A stretch of 64,000 bases of DNA. Origin: Taudactylus pleione. Taxonomy: Eukaryota; Chordata; Amphibia; Anura; Myobatrachidae. The number at the start of each line of letters is the position of its first letter. Position 1 is the stretch's first letter. Below, piece after piece: positions 10,712 to 20,799 of the stretch. The notes beneath the pieces are model-generated. The model saw only the letters and a list, made by a program, of their open reading frames with translations, ran no database searches and was not told the DNA's origin. Location: assembly GCA_031769625.1 (NCBI GenBank), contig JAUIMM010000040.1, positions 11,968,501 to 12,032,500 of the forward strand. The letters run 5' to 3'. The position numbers and the translations under genes were made by a program.

Positions 10712-11266
10712 TCGATATTGGGAAGCAATCGGGAAACCGACTGCCTATATACCGGCAGCCGGCTTCCCGACTGTCTTATCCCGGCAAGGGTGAAATGCCG
10801 GGCGTCTAGATGTAGACGCCCGCATTTCCCCGACGCCGGAAGACCGGCGCCCGGCATCATGATCGTAGTGATGCCGGGCGCCGCGAGCGGACAGACGCGG
10901 GGGGGAGGGTTAGGTTTAGGGCTCCCTGGGGGGACTTAGGGTTAGGCACCCCCCCGGGAGGGTTAGGGTTAGGCTAGGGGGAGGGTTAGGGTTAGGCACC
11001 CCCCGGGGGGGACTTAGGGTTAGGCACCCCCCCGGGGGACTTAGGTTTAGGTAGCGGGGAAGGGGGTGGTTAGGGTTAGGCACTTGGGGGGAAGTTAGGG
11101 TTAGGCACCCCTAAGGAGTGTTAGGGGGGTTAGGTTAGTGGATACTTACCTATCCACGATCGGGATTTCCAGCGCTGTCAGGCTTCTGCTGCGTCGCACT
11201 CTGCTCCTGTCGGGCTGCCGCTGACGGGAATCGAACGGCGGTATATCATACCCATTCTTCGATATT
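10712..11266. repeat. Repeat with degenerate telomere-like GGTTAG tracts, inserted in LINE ORF2
   Basis: TCGATATT at 10712-10719 recurs at 11259-11266 and fits an 8-bp target duplication. The 540-bp insert begins with a CGGGA-rich palindromic part (GCCGGGCG and CCGGCAT repeats). It continues at 10900-11140 as G-rich units built from TTAGGGTTAGGCACCCCCC, and ends with a GATCGGGATTTCC and CTGTCGGGCTGCCGCTG tail. The tail resembles window positions 1-78, so it is a dispersed family. An 8-bp duplication would suit hAT, but no clear inverted ends are visible. Confidence 0.75.
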
Positions 11267-12624
11267 AGTACTCAAGTCAGTTCCCTTTGTGCTAGATCAG
11301 ATACACACTGATGTGGGGGGTAGATACATTTTCTTAAAGTGTAGAATACACTCTGTCATTATTGCTACTGGTGGTGTACATCCCTCCTCCATACTCACAT
11401 GAAGTCCTTAAAAAAGCAGCTGAATTTATGGCCACACTCCCGGGACTACCAGTAATATGTGTCGGTGATTTCAATAACGTATTAAATCTGTCACTGGACA
11501 GACATGCTGCTACAGGTCAGACTGGCAGAGACCGATGGACTGGGTTTGCGGATATGGTGAGTGAGTTGGTTTTGTAGATGCCTGGAGGTTTAGACACCCG
11601 TGTGAACGGCAATATTCATGTTTCTCATCTACTGATAGATCATTCTCGAGATATGACCTGGCCCTGGTAACTCCAAACATCATGCACCGTATACAAAAGA
11701 TCCAATCCCATACCAGGGGTATATCTGACCACTCTCCTACCTCACTGACCCTTGACTTGGGGGGCCATAAAGGTCAATCTTTTTGGAAACTCAACCCGTT
11801 TTGGCTAACACGTATGGGTGCTGGTCTTGAATTCGAGGCGGCGTGGTCGGAATTCGTGATCTTAATAGTGGGAAGCTTTTTCAACCCTATTTGTGGGATA
11901 CTTTTAAGGCTTTCCTTAGAGGTACGTTGATACAGAGAGTATCTAGCCTTAAATCATTCTATAAAAGACAGGAACTTGATTTGGAGACTAGATGTAGAAC
12001 ACTAGAGTTGACCTATCTTTCCGACAATTCGGAAGCTAATAGAAGGGATTGGGTAGAGGCACAAAGGGCATGGAAAAAGTGCTTGGAAGACCAGGCAAAT
12101 TTTAGACTGTTATTTTCTTCTTACCTCCAATATGCTTCAGGTGATAGGCCCGGGTCTTACTTGGCCAATTTAGCCAAAAGTGAGAGACCTTCTATAAATG
12201 TAGCCAAGATTGTTGACAGCGATGGCGTGGTATACGACAAGGTACCGGATATTGCTGAAGAATTTGCTAAATATAATCGACAATTATATAGTTCTTATTT
12301 AGATGGTGAGTTACAGGAAATTCGAGATTATTTAGCGGATATATCTCTTCCGCGACCTAGTCAGGAAGGTCGTGACCTCTTGGACTCTCCCATAACAATA
12401 GAGGAGATTGAACTGGCCATTCACTCCTTTCCTACTGGAAAAGCCCCAGGGATGGACGGGATCCCTATTAAGCTATACAAGAAACACAAAGCCTTCTATT
12501 TACCCCGCCGCCTTAATCTTTTGAAGCAAATTTATGAACACAACAGGCTCCCAGATTCTATGTCAGAGGCTTTAATAATTGTTCTGCCCAAACCTGGTAA
12601 GGATGCCTCACAAACTGATTCTTA

Positions 12625-12963
12625 TGGTGCATACACACGATCAGATTTTTCCTTCAGATATGAACGATAACGATTTAAAAATATTTCAGTCGTTCATATC
12701 TGATGGAAAATCGTTCATATCTGACATGCCTGAACGATGGACGATCAACGATGCGCGTTCCCGTTTGTCAGATAACGATATCTGACATCTGATGGGTTTG
12801 CAGTCAGACTTGGACGATTCCATTCATTTTAATGCAGTCAAAAATCGTTCAAATCGTTCAAAACTTTGGTCAAATCGTCCAAATCGTTCAAATCGTTTAA
12901 TCGTTCAGTCGTTCATCTGACAAATCTGACAAGTCTGACAAATCTGACCGTGTGTACGCTCCA
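12625..12963. mobile_element. Harbinger-type MITE inside LINE ORF2
   Basis: TGGTGCATACACACGATC at the left pairs with GACCGTGTGTACGCTCCA at the right. The flanks are TTA at 12622-12624 and 12964-12966. Excising it with one TTA restores the LINE reading ...TDSY-RPISLLPT, the usual motif in this LINE family. The interior has tandem CGTTCAAAT and TCTGACAA units (12840-12950) and several inverted CGTTCATATCTGA segments. Confidence 0.93.
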
Positions 12964-13900
12964 TTATAGACCCATATCGTTATTACCCACTGATGTAAAG
13001 ATACTAGCAAAAATCCTAACTACCAGAATTAATCAAGTTATACTACAATTGGTACATCCAGACCAAACGGGCTTTATGCCCGGCAAATCAACTGCCCTTA
13101 ACCTCAGATGCTTGTTCACACTTTTGCAAATACCCCGTGAAGACAATTTAACATCTGTTATTGTGTCTCTCGATGCCGCTAAGGCATTCGATTCAGTGGA
13201 GTGTGAATATTTGTGGGAAACAATGAAGGGATTTGGGATTGGCCCGGGCTATATAAAATGGGTTAAACTACTGTATTCAGCCCCAGTGGCAAGAGTTGCG
13301 GTAAATGGGTATGTGTCCTCCCAGTTTCCACTGTATCGGGGCACCAGGCAGGGCTGCCCACTATCGCCAATTTTATTCGCCCTTGCCATTGAACCACTGG
13401 CGTGTAAGATTAGCGCTAGCTTAGATATACTAGGATTTACCACGGGAAATAGGGTGGACAAGATTGCGTTATACGCAGATGACATTCTATTGTTTATTTC
13501 AAATTATATTGTTTCAATGCCACATGTTCTAAATATTATAGACACATTCGGTAGATATTCCGGTTTAAAAATAAACTGGGATAAATTTTATGTACTTCCA
13601 TTTACGGTATCTAACCCAATATTACAATCCTCGCTGCAATGGGTAAACTCCTTCAAATACCTAGGGATTTGGATCTCCAATGACCCCTCGCAATATATAC
13701 CCCTTAATATTATCCCACAGCTGGAATATATTAAAACTTGAAATTCTGTTTGGGGTAAACTACCATTAACTTTGACAGGCCGGGTTAACCTAGTCAAAAT
13801 GGTTTTGCAACCTAAATTAATATGTTTTACACAACTCCCCATTATACATCCCTCAGCGAATATTTAAACAAATTGATGGTTTACTTTTTCTCCTTAATCT

Positions 13901-13915
13901 GGTCTAGCGGGAGAG
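13901..13915. repeat. Target-site duplication of Penelope-like element, left copy
   Basis: GGTCTAGCGGGAGAG is repeated exactly at 15957-15971. Joining the two sites restores the LINE ORF2 motif L-x-WSSGRVRIKTDTL. Confidence 0.95.
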
Positions 13916-14628
13916 AGCAAAAACAATACAATAAAAAATCCTCGCGCTGACACTTTTCCAATGAATTGTTCGAATAATTTCAATGAAGAAAAAAACTTGG
14001 AAGTAACCAAATCTTCTTATCAATGCGTATGTTGAAATCCCATTAGTACATGCAAATGAAACACATAATATTAGGTGTTAGCGATAATTCTAATAAATTG
14101 CTGTTAGATGACACCTCTGAACGGAAACCATATAGGAAGCCCCTCAAACCAATATCCTTGGGTGTCAAGTGGAAAAAAATTTTTTCACCTCATAGAATGT
14201 GAGAATATATAGATGTGAATGCTCACATTAATGTTACCTAAAAGAAATATGAGTAAATCCCTTCAAGGTTTCTTTAACCCATATGCATAGATTGGACCAG
14301 GTAAAGTGCTTACATAGAAGCTTACTTGAGGCAAATGTATGATAAGCCTATAAAAGGTTTCTTTCTCCCTCTTTCAACCGTGAGAAATGCCCACATGGAA
14401 AAAAAAGAAACTACATATGGTGCAGTAGGTCCAAATAAAAATGATTTTAATAACAAATATCACAATAAAAAAGTGGGGGTCAGCCCTCGTACCAGATAGA
14501 TGATATACAGCGTTCACAAAGTATGCCCAATATCGCAGGATAGCTGGAACCCAGGTATTCAACTGCTGAAGGTGCATAGAATTGACCAGCCTTAGGTACT
14601 CAGGTGAACCTCCACTGCCACTCCTCCT

Positions 14629-14667
14629 AACATGTTTCGACACCTGCGGGTGTCTTTTTCAAAGTGC
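14629..14667 (-). ncRNA. Decayed hammerhead-ribozyme-like motif
   Basis: Reverse strand: TTTGAAAAA, stem GACACC, loop CGCA, stem GGTGTC, then GAAACATG. This is the layout of the hammerhead core (CUGAUGA, stem II, GAAA), with TGA and GAAAC kept but the essential G of GUGA/AUGA changed to A. Hammerheads are known from Penelope-like elements. Self-cleavage is not expected with this change. Confidence 0.4.
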
Positions 14668-15147
14668 AGTGGTGAATTAAAAACTGACTTTAAATACCCA
14701 TGTACCGGAAGTCTGATACTGGAAGTCACTGTGCGCAACTTATACAGGGAGCCTAAATAGATGAAAAACTAGCCTGATGTTCGGGCATAATTTACCTTAC
14801 ATACGCGACCGCGGCCAACCAAGGTGCATCGCTCCGTGTGACACCAAGGCGGCCAGAACCACAACAAAAACCACAGACTCGATGTGGGCGGCCTGCAGTG
14901 TTCAATAAAGTTAGTTGAAATCACCTGATCTAAATCACGTGATGGCTGATCATGTGATCGGAGAGGGAAAATCCGGTTGCTATGACCACCTATCAACGAA
15001 CAGTAGCAATACCCAGGCTACTTTACATAAAAAAAGAAGAACATATGTGTATATATGATATTTACCATATTTATAAAACATATATAAATAACATGATAAA
15101 ACTAACAAAAAATGCCTAACCGCTAACAAAAAATGAATGAATACTTA

Positions 15148-15951
15148 TAAAAACCATTTGATTTCGAAATCAGAATTTAAGCCAGCTGGTTTCAATGTGT
15201 TTAGATCATAAATGCATCTCATCTCTTTTTGTGGCAATCGTAAATCTTTATTGTTGGACCTCCAATTATCTTTTACTGTGGAGATACCACAAAAACGTGA
15301 GATCCCTGAGAGTGAACTATTATGTTTATTTTATAATGTAGAGAAAATGGATGGCTTTCCAATCCCTTCACAATATTGCGAGCATGTTCTGCCCATGTAA
15401 TTTTTAATGCTCTCTTGGTTTTTCCCACATATACCATTTTACAACTGCATTCTATGGCATATACAGCATAACGTGTGTGGCATGTAATTAAAATCCATAA
15501 TCCTATTCATATTCATATTCCTACCTTGTGTTTGAAATTCTGTTATTTTTGAGACACTACTGGAACAAGCTTTACATAATTTACACTCGCCACATCTGTA
15601 AAAGCCCTTATTTCTTGGAAGGAATCTTTTTCCATCCATAGGTAACGCACTGGTTACTAAAGTATCTTTAAAGGTAGGTGCGCGCCTATAGATGAATTTA
15701 GGTCTAACAGGTAAGATTTTCTTCAAACTTTCATCTTTAAGGAGGATATTCCAATTATTTTTAATAATGCCTTCTATGCTTTTATGCTGTTTATTAAAAG
15801 TAGTACAAAATGACATGGTAAAATTATTATTAGCCTGGAGATTTTTGTTCTTAACTTTGAGTAACGTCTCCCTATCCATATCTGCAACTTCTTTGATCGT
15901 CATATCAAGCAAATGCTTTTTATAACCCTTTTGTTTGAATTTATTGGTCAT
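15148..15951 (-). pseudogene. Penelope-like protein, thumb/linker and GIY-YIG endonuclease, partial
   Basis: Penelope-like elements encode a reverse transcriptase fused to a GIY-YIG endonuclease that nicks target DNA. The first 160 residues visible (15951 down to about 15475) contain PKFIYRRAPTFKDTLVTSAL and the cysteine block YRCGECKLCKAC, which precede the nuclease in this family. In a shifted frame the nuclease follows: CKMVYVGKTKRALK, AEHARNI, a central G-x-H, and the closing motif LNTLKPAGLNSDFEIKWFL before a stop. The Y-V-G-K-T stretch is the second half of the GIY-YIG signature. A frameshift near 15475 and the missing RT make it inactive. Confidence 0.88.
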
Positions 15952-17612
15952 TTATTGGTCTAGCGGGAGAGTTCGGATAAAAACCGATACACTGTCTAGA
16001 AATAGAAATTCAGGCGGTCTGGCATTACCCTCATTTAGACTATACTATTATGCCTCACAGTTAGCGCAATTGTGGGAATGGTTTCAAGAGTTGCAGGTAG
16101 ATTCTTTTCCTAATCTCACTATGGCTGGGAGTGGCACGGGCCTATCTCCGGTACAGCTACTCCTTAGCGATAATCTGACAGTGGTCAGGGTTCCTCTGTT
16201 TAAACAAGCTGTAATGATCTGGAGGTTGACCTCGCGGATTCTACAAGATGCGGGATTAGATCCGGATACCCCGTTAGCTTATGCAAAAGCGCTTACTGAA
16301 CTCTCTGAGCTACAAGTTGGGGAGGTGTGGAAAAGGTGGGGTGTGATTTCTATTGGGCAATTATACCAAGAAGGGTATCTGAAATCATTCCAGCAACTCC
16401 AAGACGAGTTCAAAGTCCCTGGGGAATACTTTATAGATTCCTTCAACTAAGGCATGCACTTAATGCTCAATTTAGTGAAGTTCCTTTGCTTCTTCATGAT
16501 TCATCGCTTAAAAAATTATCATCTGCAGGCACCCATCGTCTGATTTCTACTATATATAGTAAACTGCTGGATGGACATCATGATTCAGCTCTAGTACATA
16601 TTAGACAGAAATGGGCGAATGATGTTGGTGTACTCTCTGATGAGGAGTGGGACAAGGCCCTGGCTGGTTCACGTACTGCCACAGTATCTGCTGGATTTCA
16701 GCAAATACAGCTATTTATACTTCAGAGTGTACATGACTACTACCAGACTACATGCAATTGGGGGTAGGGCAAATACACAATGCCCTAAATGTAATTTAAC
16801 AGGAGGTACTTTTTGGCATCTTATGTGACAATGTCCAAAGATATGTACCTTCTGGCATGAAGTGTGTTGTATTATATCCGATATGGGTATACCAAGAGAT
16901 ATCCTCACTCCAGTATCCTGTTTTAGCGTGTATTGAAGAAGATTCCATTGGTAAATACCCTAAACTATTTGTAACTAATATGTGTATACTCGCCAAGGTG
17001 TGTGTATAGCGAGGGAATGGATGGCTCACTGCGGTCCGAGCATTAGCGCCTGGCTTTCACTGGTGAACACAGTCGTCTCACACGAAAAATACGTATATAT
17101 AGCCAGGAAATCAGAAAATAAGTACCTTTTAAAATGTGGTCTAGATGGTTAGAATCCTCCTGTGCTGATCGTGTTAATTAAAAAACTCGGCAAAGATTTG
17201 TAAACTCATGTTGAGCCTTCATGACTTTTGCAAAATACTAATGTTAGTGAGTTTCCTATGTGAGATGTTTCAAGATATTCTAAAATGCTTGATGTTCTCT
17301 TTGAAATTTTGACATATGAATATTAAATGTAAATGACCCTGTTTAATTCCTCTTAACAAACGATTTGTTAGATAACCAAAACAATGCCCTGGTTATTACT
17401 GAACTGAGAATCCACGTCTTTGTTCTCCTTGAAAAAGTGTATCATTAACTGTAAATTAACAAATGCCAATGTAATGTTTTCAAAATGATACAGCTATGTA
17501 ACACATTTTTTTTTATTAGTCATTTTTCTATTAAGTTGCTATGTTGTAAATGTTTACAAAAAATCAATAAAAACTTATTGAATTGAAAAAAAAAAAAACA
17601 AGAAGACTTTGG

Positions 17613-17850
17613 CTCGCTGGCTGCGTACGACTATTTCTCAGGTCTATACACAGGCTGATCTTCCTGTTCCTAAGAAGGTGACTGCACATTCTACTTTTTC
17701 TATCAGACCGTTGTGGGCGGTTAGACATGGTGCCTCGGCTGAACAGCTGTGCAAAGCAGCCACTTGGTCTTCTGAATTTGATATGTTTGCCTCTTTTGGT
17801 TGGCAGATTCTCCTCGCTGCGCAGGAGCGTCCCCACCCTTAAGGGAACTG
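17613..17850 (+). pseudogene. DIRS tyrosine recombinase, last part
   Basis: The frame from 17609 to 17842 continues the recombinase after the LINE: ARWLRTTISQVYTQADLPVP, VTAHSTF, GASAEQLCKAATWSS and QERPHP before the stop. In active enzymes the H-x-x-R box supplies a catalytic Arg. Here it reads HSTF, so the Arg is lost. The C-terminal part with the nucleophile region (FDMFASF) has no clear catalytic Tyr. Confidence 0.85.
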
Positions 17851-18114
17851 CTTTAGGACGTCCCCAAGGTAGATTCTTTGGACCCTATGGACCCTGAAGA
17901 AGAAAATCTGAGTATAACATACCTTTTTAGATAACATTTTTTTTGAGGTTCATAGAGCACCCTCCCTGACGCACCTGGCCTCAGTTGGGATCTGTTCTTT
18001 TGGGGTTTTTTCGTATCACTGATTCCCTTTCTGTATGTTGAGTGTTTCTTGTGTGCGATGTACTTCCTTCTCCAACTATCCGTCTCTTGCCATTAGGCTT
18101 TTTTACAAACTGAA

Positions 18115-18266
18115 TGGCTGGGGGCGGGGTATATAGGGAGGAGAACCGATGCATGCTGGGAGCTGCAAAGCTAGAAGCTGTTTAGTGCAATGGATCGTTT
18201 CCACTACATACCCCAAGGTAGTTTCTGTGGACCCTATGGACCTCTAAGAAGAGTTATCTAAGGTAT
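18115..18266. repeat. DIRS right inverted terminal repeat
   Basis: This is the reverse complement of about 3405-3550, with roughly 90 percent agreement by eye. It ends in an AAGAGTTATCTAAGGTATG segment that differs slightly from the left end, as DIRS ends often do. Confidence 0.85.
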
Positions 18267-19177
18267 GTTCTACCATAACTCAGATTTTTTGTTTCTGTTG
18301 TGAAATCTTACATTTTAATGATCAGTGAGTGATCATTAAAACCAAATGTAATTTAATTTATGTAATAGGATTATTATAGAAAAAAAATTGAAGCAAGCAA
18401 ACCATTAAGACTTAAAAATAATTTAATATGGACAATGTGGAATGCATATTGAATGTAAGGTGGAGGGGTACACTTTTAATTACATAGTAGGGTTTTATTT
18501 CTTGATGCAATTCTTTGATGTACACGTTGTATTAGTGTTCATTCTAGGATAGGCAGGGCGACTATCCCAGAAGGGCACTGAAGGTGTGCGTCTTGGAAAA
18601 GGGGCTTGGCCACTAGAAAAGAGGATGTGCCCTTGAAACACGTCCCCTTTTAATCACTGTAATGGGTATGAGGGTTCTTTGCAGCAAATACTGTATAATA
18701 GGGTACAATTAAACCACTTCTAAAGTCAATATTATACCTGTCTTTTATACTGTTGTATGATAAAATACAGGATTATTATAAACAGTATTATAAGTAGAAT
18801 AGCTAACTTGATATGCCAGTTAAAATTACAAAACATAATTAGTTCGTAAATATGCCTATGCACCACAAGTTGTAGCATACAGAGGGTTTGTAAGAGTAAA
18901 TTACAGTTCTAAAAAGAACACTGTAAGGTTGTAGGCACTGCTAAAAGAAAACTGATAATGTTGAGAATCCCTGAGCAGTCTTGATGGCAGAACCAGTTGG
19001 GCAAACTTTTCTGTGGTTACTGTAGAGAGTGAGACCTGGCTAATGCATTTCAGGTGACATTACAATAATGGGTGCAGGTCACAATATGTTGGTGGTTGTT
19101 GGGGATCATTGGAGCTGATATTGGTTTCTGAGTATAGGTAGAGAAGGATTAATGCAGGGAGCTATGGATTGAAGTAA
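18267..19177. other. Intron without recognised features
   Basis: This is pot1 intron sequence, AT-rich. No transposon ends, coding motif or RNA gene were recognised. Confidence 0.5.
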
Positions 19178-19472
19178 AGGTGCATATCCACATTCATGAG
19201 CGATATCGTGTAGTGTGTTCCCGGTAGTGGTGTGCTCAATGTCTTTAATGACATTTGAGCGCGCACACACCGAACGATATCATTCACAATATCGTTCAGT
19301 GCCGACACCCTCCCTCATCCCAGAACCTGCACAACCTGACGATATTGTCAGGTTGGACAGCAGGTTAGGGCGATGAGCGATGCCGTCAACGACCAGCGGG
19401 AGCGCGCATATCCACTGGACGATATGAACGATATCATAATCATTCATTATATCATCTAGCGGATACGTGGCT
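19178..19472. mobile_element. Harbinger-type MITE with TAA target duplication
   Basis: AGGTGCATATCCAC at the left pairs imperfectly with GCGGATACGTGGCT at the right. TAA flanks both sides (19175-19177 and 19473-19475). The interior carries several GATATCGT/ACGATATC inverted repeats. Confidence 0.8.
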
Positions 19473-20009
19473 TAAGAAGTAAAAAAAATTTAAACGGTTT
19501 GCAAATCATCTGGTCAGCAGGGGTGATAAACAGTAGACCGATGCTGCTCTAAATAAGAGAGATTGCTAGTCTCTTCAGGGAGTCAGGGAGATTCCCGGAA
19601 ACTGTATGAATCTCCCTAACAGTCAGGGAGAGTTGGCAAGTATGCATATGTCATAGCTATAATATATACAGATGTGTCCACATACATCTATCCTCCCTGC
19701 GCTACACAACGTGTGAGTGCCATGTGACTCTGTAGCACTTAGTCTTTTTGTGCAACTTTTTACCTTTTTAAAATGCATCTTTGTCACACAGCGGTGCGGT
19801 ATAACGCACAAGCAGCTTCTGCTGATTAGAATGATATGCAGCATGCCTATATTCTGTGTGCAACTGTGGGTGTATGTGCATGCAAAACGCTACGATGCAG
19901 TGTCAGCGGCTTTTTTGGGGGGTGATTTAAGTTGTGTAACTTAAACATGTATATTACATATATGTATAGAAGTTTACAAATCATTGCCAGGTGTGCATTT
20001 TTATTTTAG

Positions 20010-20165
20010 GTATGGGATGGTTCCACATGTGTTTCCACAACATGGAAAGTTTTGGTAGAGGATGATGCCCTTGAAGGAGACAGGACTACTATCAGTCGGC
20101 TACAGAGCTTATCCATAGACATTTTGGTGTATGATAACCATGTGGAAGTAGCAAAATCTCTCAAG
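20010..20165 (+). CDS. pot1: pot1 exon: OB-fold 2
   Basis: The 52-codon exon lies between TTATTTTAG and GTAACC, phase 0 at both ends. It aligns without gaps to human residues 183-234. It begins VWDG and carries the strongly conserved block LSIDILVYDNHVEVA (human TIDILVYDNHVHVA), including the residue equal to human Tyr223. OB2 of POT1 binds the 3' end of the telomeric repeat together with OB1. The preceding intron is 17.6 kb, mostly made by the DIRS/LINE stack. Confidence 0.96.
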
Positions 20166-20799
20166 GTAACCCAGACTCTGAAGTATCATTTCAGAATTAA
20201 CCATCATAGTTTTAAGACTTTTATTCTACTTTTTATATTTTGACTTTAAAGGTGTGTATACACTAGACGATGTGCTCACGATGAGATATCGTGAGTGATT
20301 TTCCCTTGAACTCTCCCCGGCACTCCAGGACAATATATGGTGCTAAAAAGTGTCCAATCTGACCAACGATCTATTGTGCATCGTGTACGATTCCCAAGTC
20401 GTGAGATCGTGCACAATAAATCGTTAGTTTACCAAACACCATATGATGATCTTTTAGATTTCAGCTAAATTTAGATAATGGACAGGCTTAACTATGGGGT
20501 ATATAAAGCAGGAGCCATTTTTGGTCTGTGCACTACTGCTCTGACTATTGAGGGTTGGTGTATATCTGCTGAACGCTGTACATTGCTATCGTGCTCTGCT
20601 TTGTTTTGCCTGGCTTAACAAAGTGTGTTTATCCTGCATTCTATGCTGATGGATTCCTATCGGTATAGAGTTCTGCTATCCTATGCTGGGGCTAAGGTGG
20701 TGAAGAAGGAGGAGCGCATGCTGGACCAAGGAGTGGCTGCTGCAGAGGGATACTCTCTCTCACATGTCACTGCTGATGGAGATTCGGGAGAACAATCTG

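Larger units (their letters stand above)
13916..15956 (-). mobile_element. 5'-truncated Penelope-like element
   Basis: The 2.04-kb reverse-strand insert is bounded by a 15-bp duplication. It contains the C-terminal part of a Penelope-type protein (15148-15951) and a long 3' region (13916-15147). The 5' end of the protein, including the reverse transcriptase core, is missing, as expected from incomplete reverse transcription. A hammerhead-like motif lies at 14629-14665 on the same strand. Confidence 0.9.
10497..17180 (+). pseudogene. LINE ORF2, endonuclease and reverse transcriptase, interrupted three times
   Basis: Read around the inserts, ORF2 shows an APE-type endonuclease (FLVWNVRGLND, LLETHL, VGDFNNVLN and the ISDHSP catalytic His). 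It then shows the reverse transcriptase: GKAPGMDGIP, RPISLLPTDVKILAKIL, motif A VSLDAAKAFDSVE, motif B TRQGCPLSPILFALAIEPLA and motif C LYADDILLF. After the Penelope insert the thumb resumes with WSSGRVRIKTDTL. A C-x2-C-H-C knuckle (CPKCNLTGGTFWHL) lies near 16780, and the C-terminal region runs to about 17180. There is an early TAG at 10573 plus later frameshifts, so no active protein is made. All catalytic motifs survive, which points to fairly recent death. Confidence 0.93.
8312..17597 (+). mobile_element. Near full-length L1/Tx1-type LINE carrying three nested insertions
   Basis: The element starts GGGGCGTGGCCTAGGAG, has a GC-rich 5' leader, ORF1, ORF2 and a 3' end with CAATAAAAAC followed by a poly(A) tail at about 17585-17598. 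A 15-17 bp duplication flanks it. The span of 9.3 kb shrinks to about 6.3 kb when the inserts at 10720-11258, 12625-12963 and 13916-15956 are removed, a normal full length. It inserted in the same orientation as the DIRS and as pot1. ORF1 has one frameshift. ORF2 has scattered stops plus the insertions. Confidence 0.95.
3400..18266 (+). mobile_element. DIRS-type tyrosine-recombinase retrotransposon, split by a LINE
   Basis: Inverted terminal repeats of about 150 bp bound the element: 3405-3550 matches the reverse complement of 18115-18265 (shared segments include CTTCTAGCTTTG, CTCCCAGCATGCATC and TATACCCCGCCCCCAGCCA). Inside are a gag-like start, the end of the reverse transcriptase, RNase H and tyrosine recombinase on the + strand, the order known for DIRS elements. 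The repeat of the inner terminal sequence at 17860-17900 (GGACCCTATGGACCCTGAAG) fits the internal complementary region used to make DIRS circles. Removing the LINE leaves about 5.6 kb. Most of gag and the RT are missing and the genes carry stops, so it is dead. Confidence 0.9.

Noticed and set aside
10718..10939. True interstitial telomere
   Set aside because: The GGTTAG units are mixed with GCACCCCCC, flanked by an 8-bp duplication and shared with another locus, so it is a mobile or dispersed repeat rather than a fused chromosome end.
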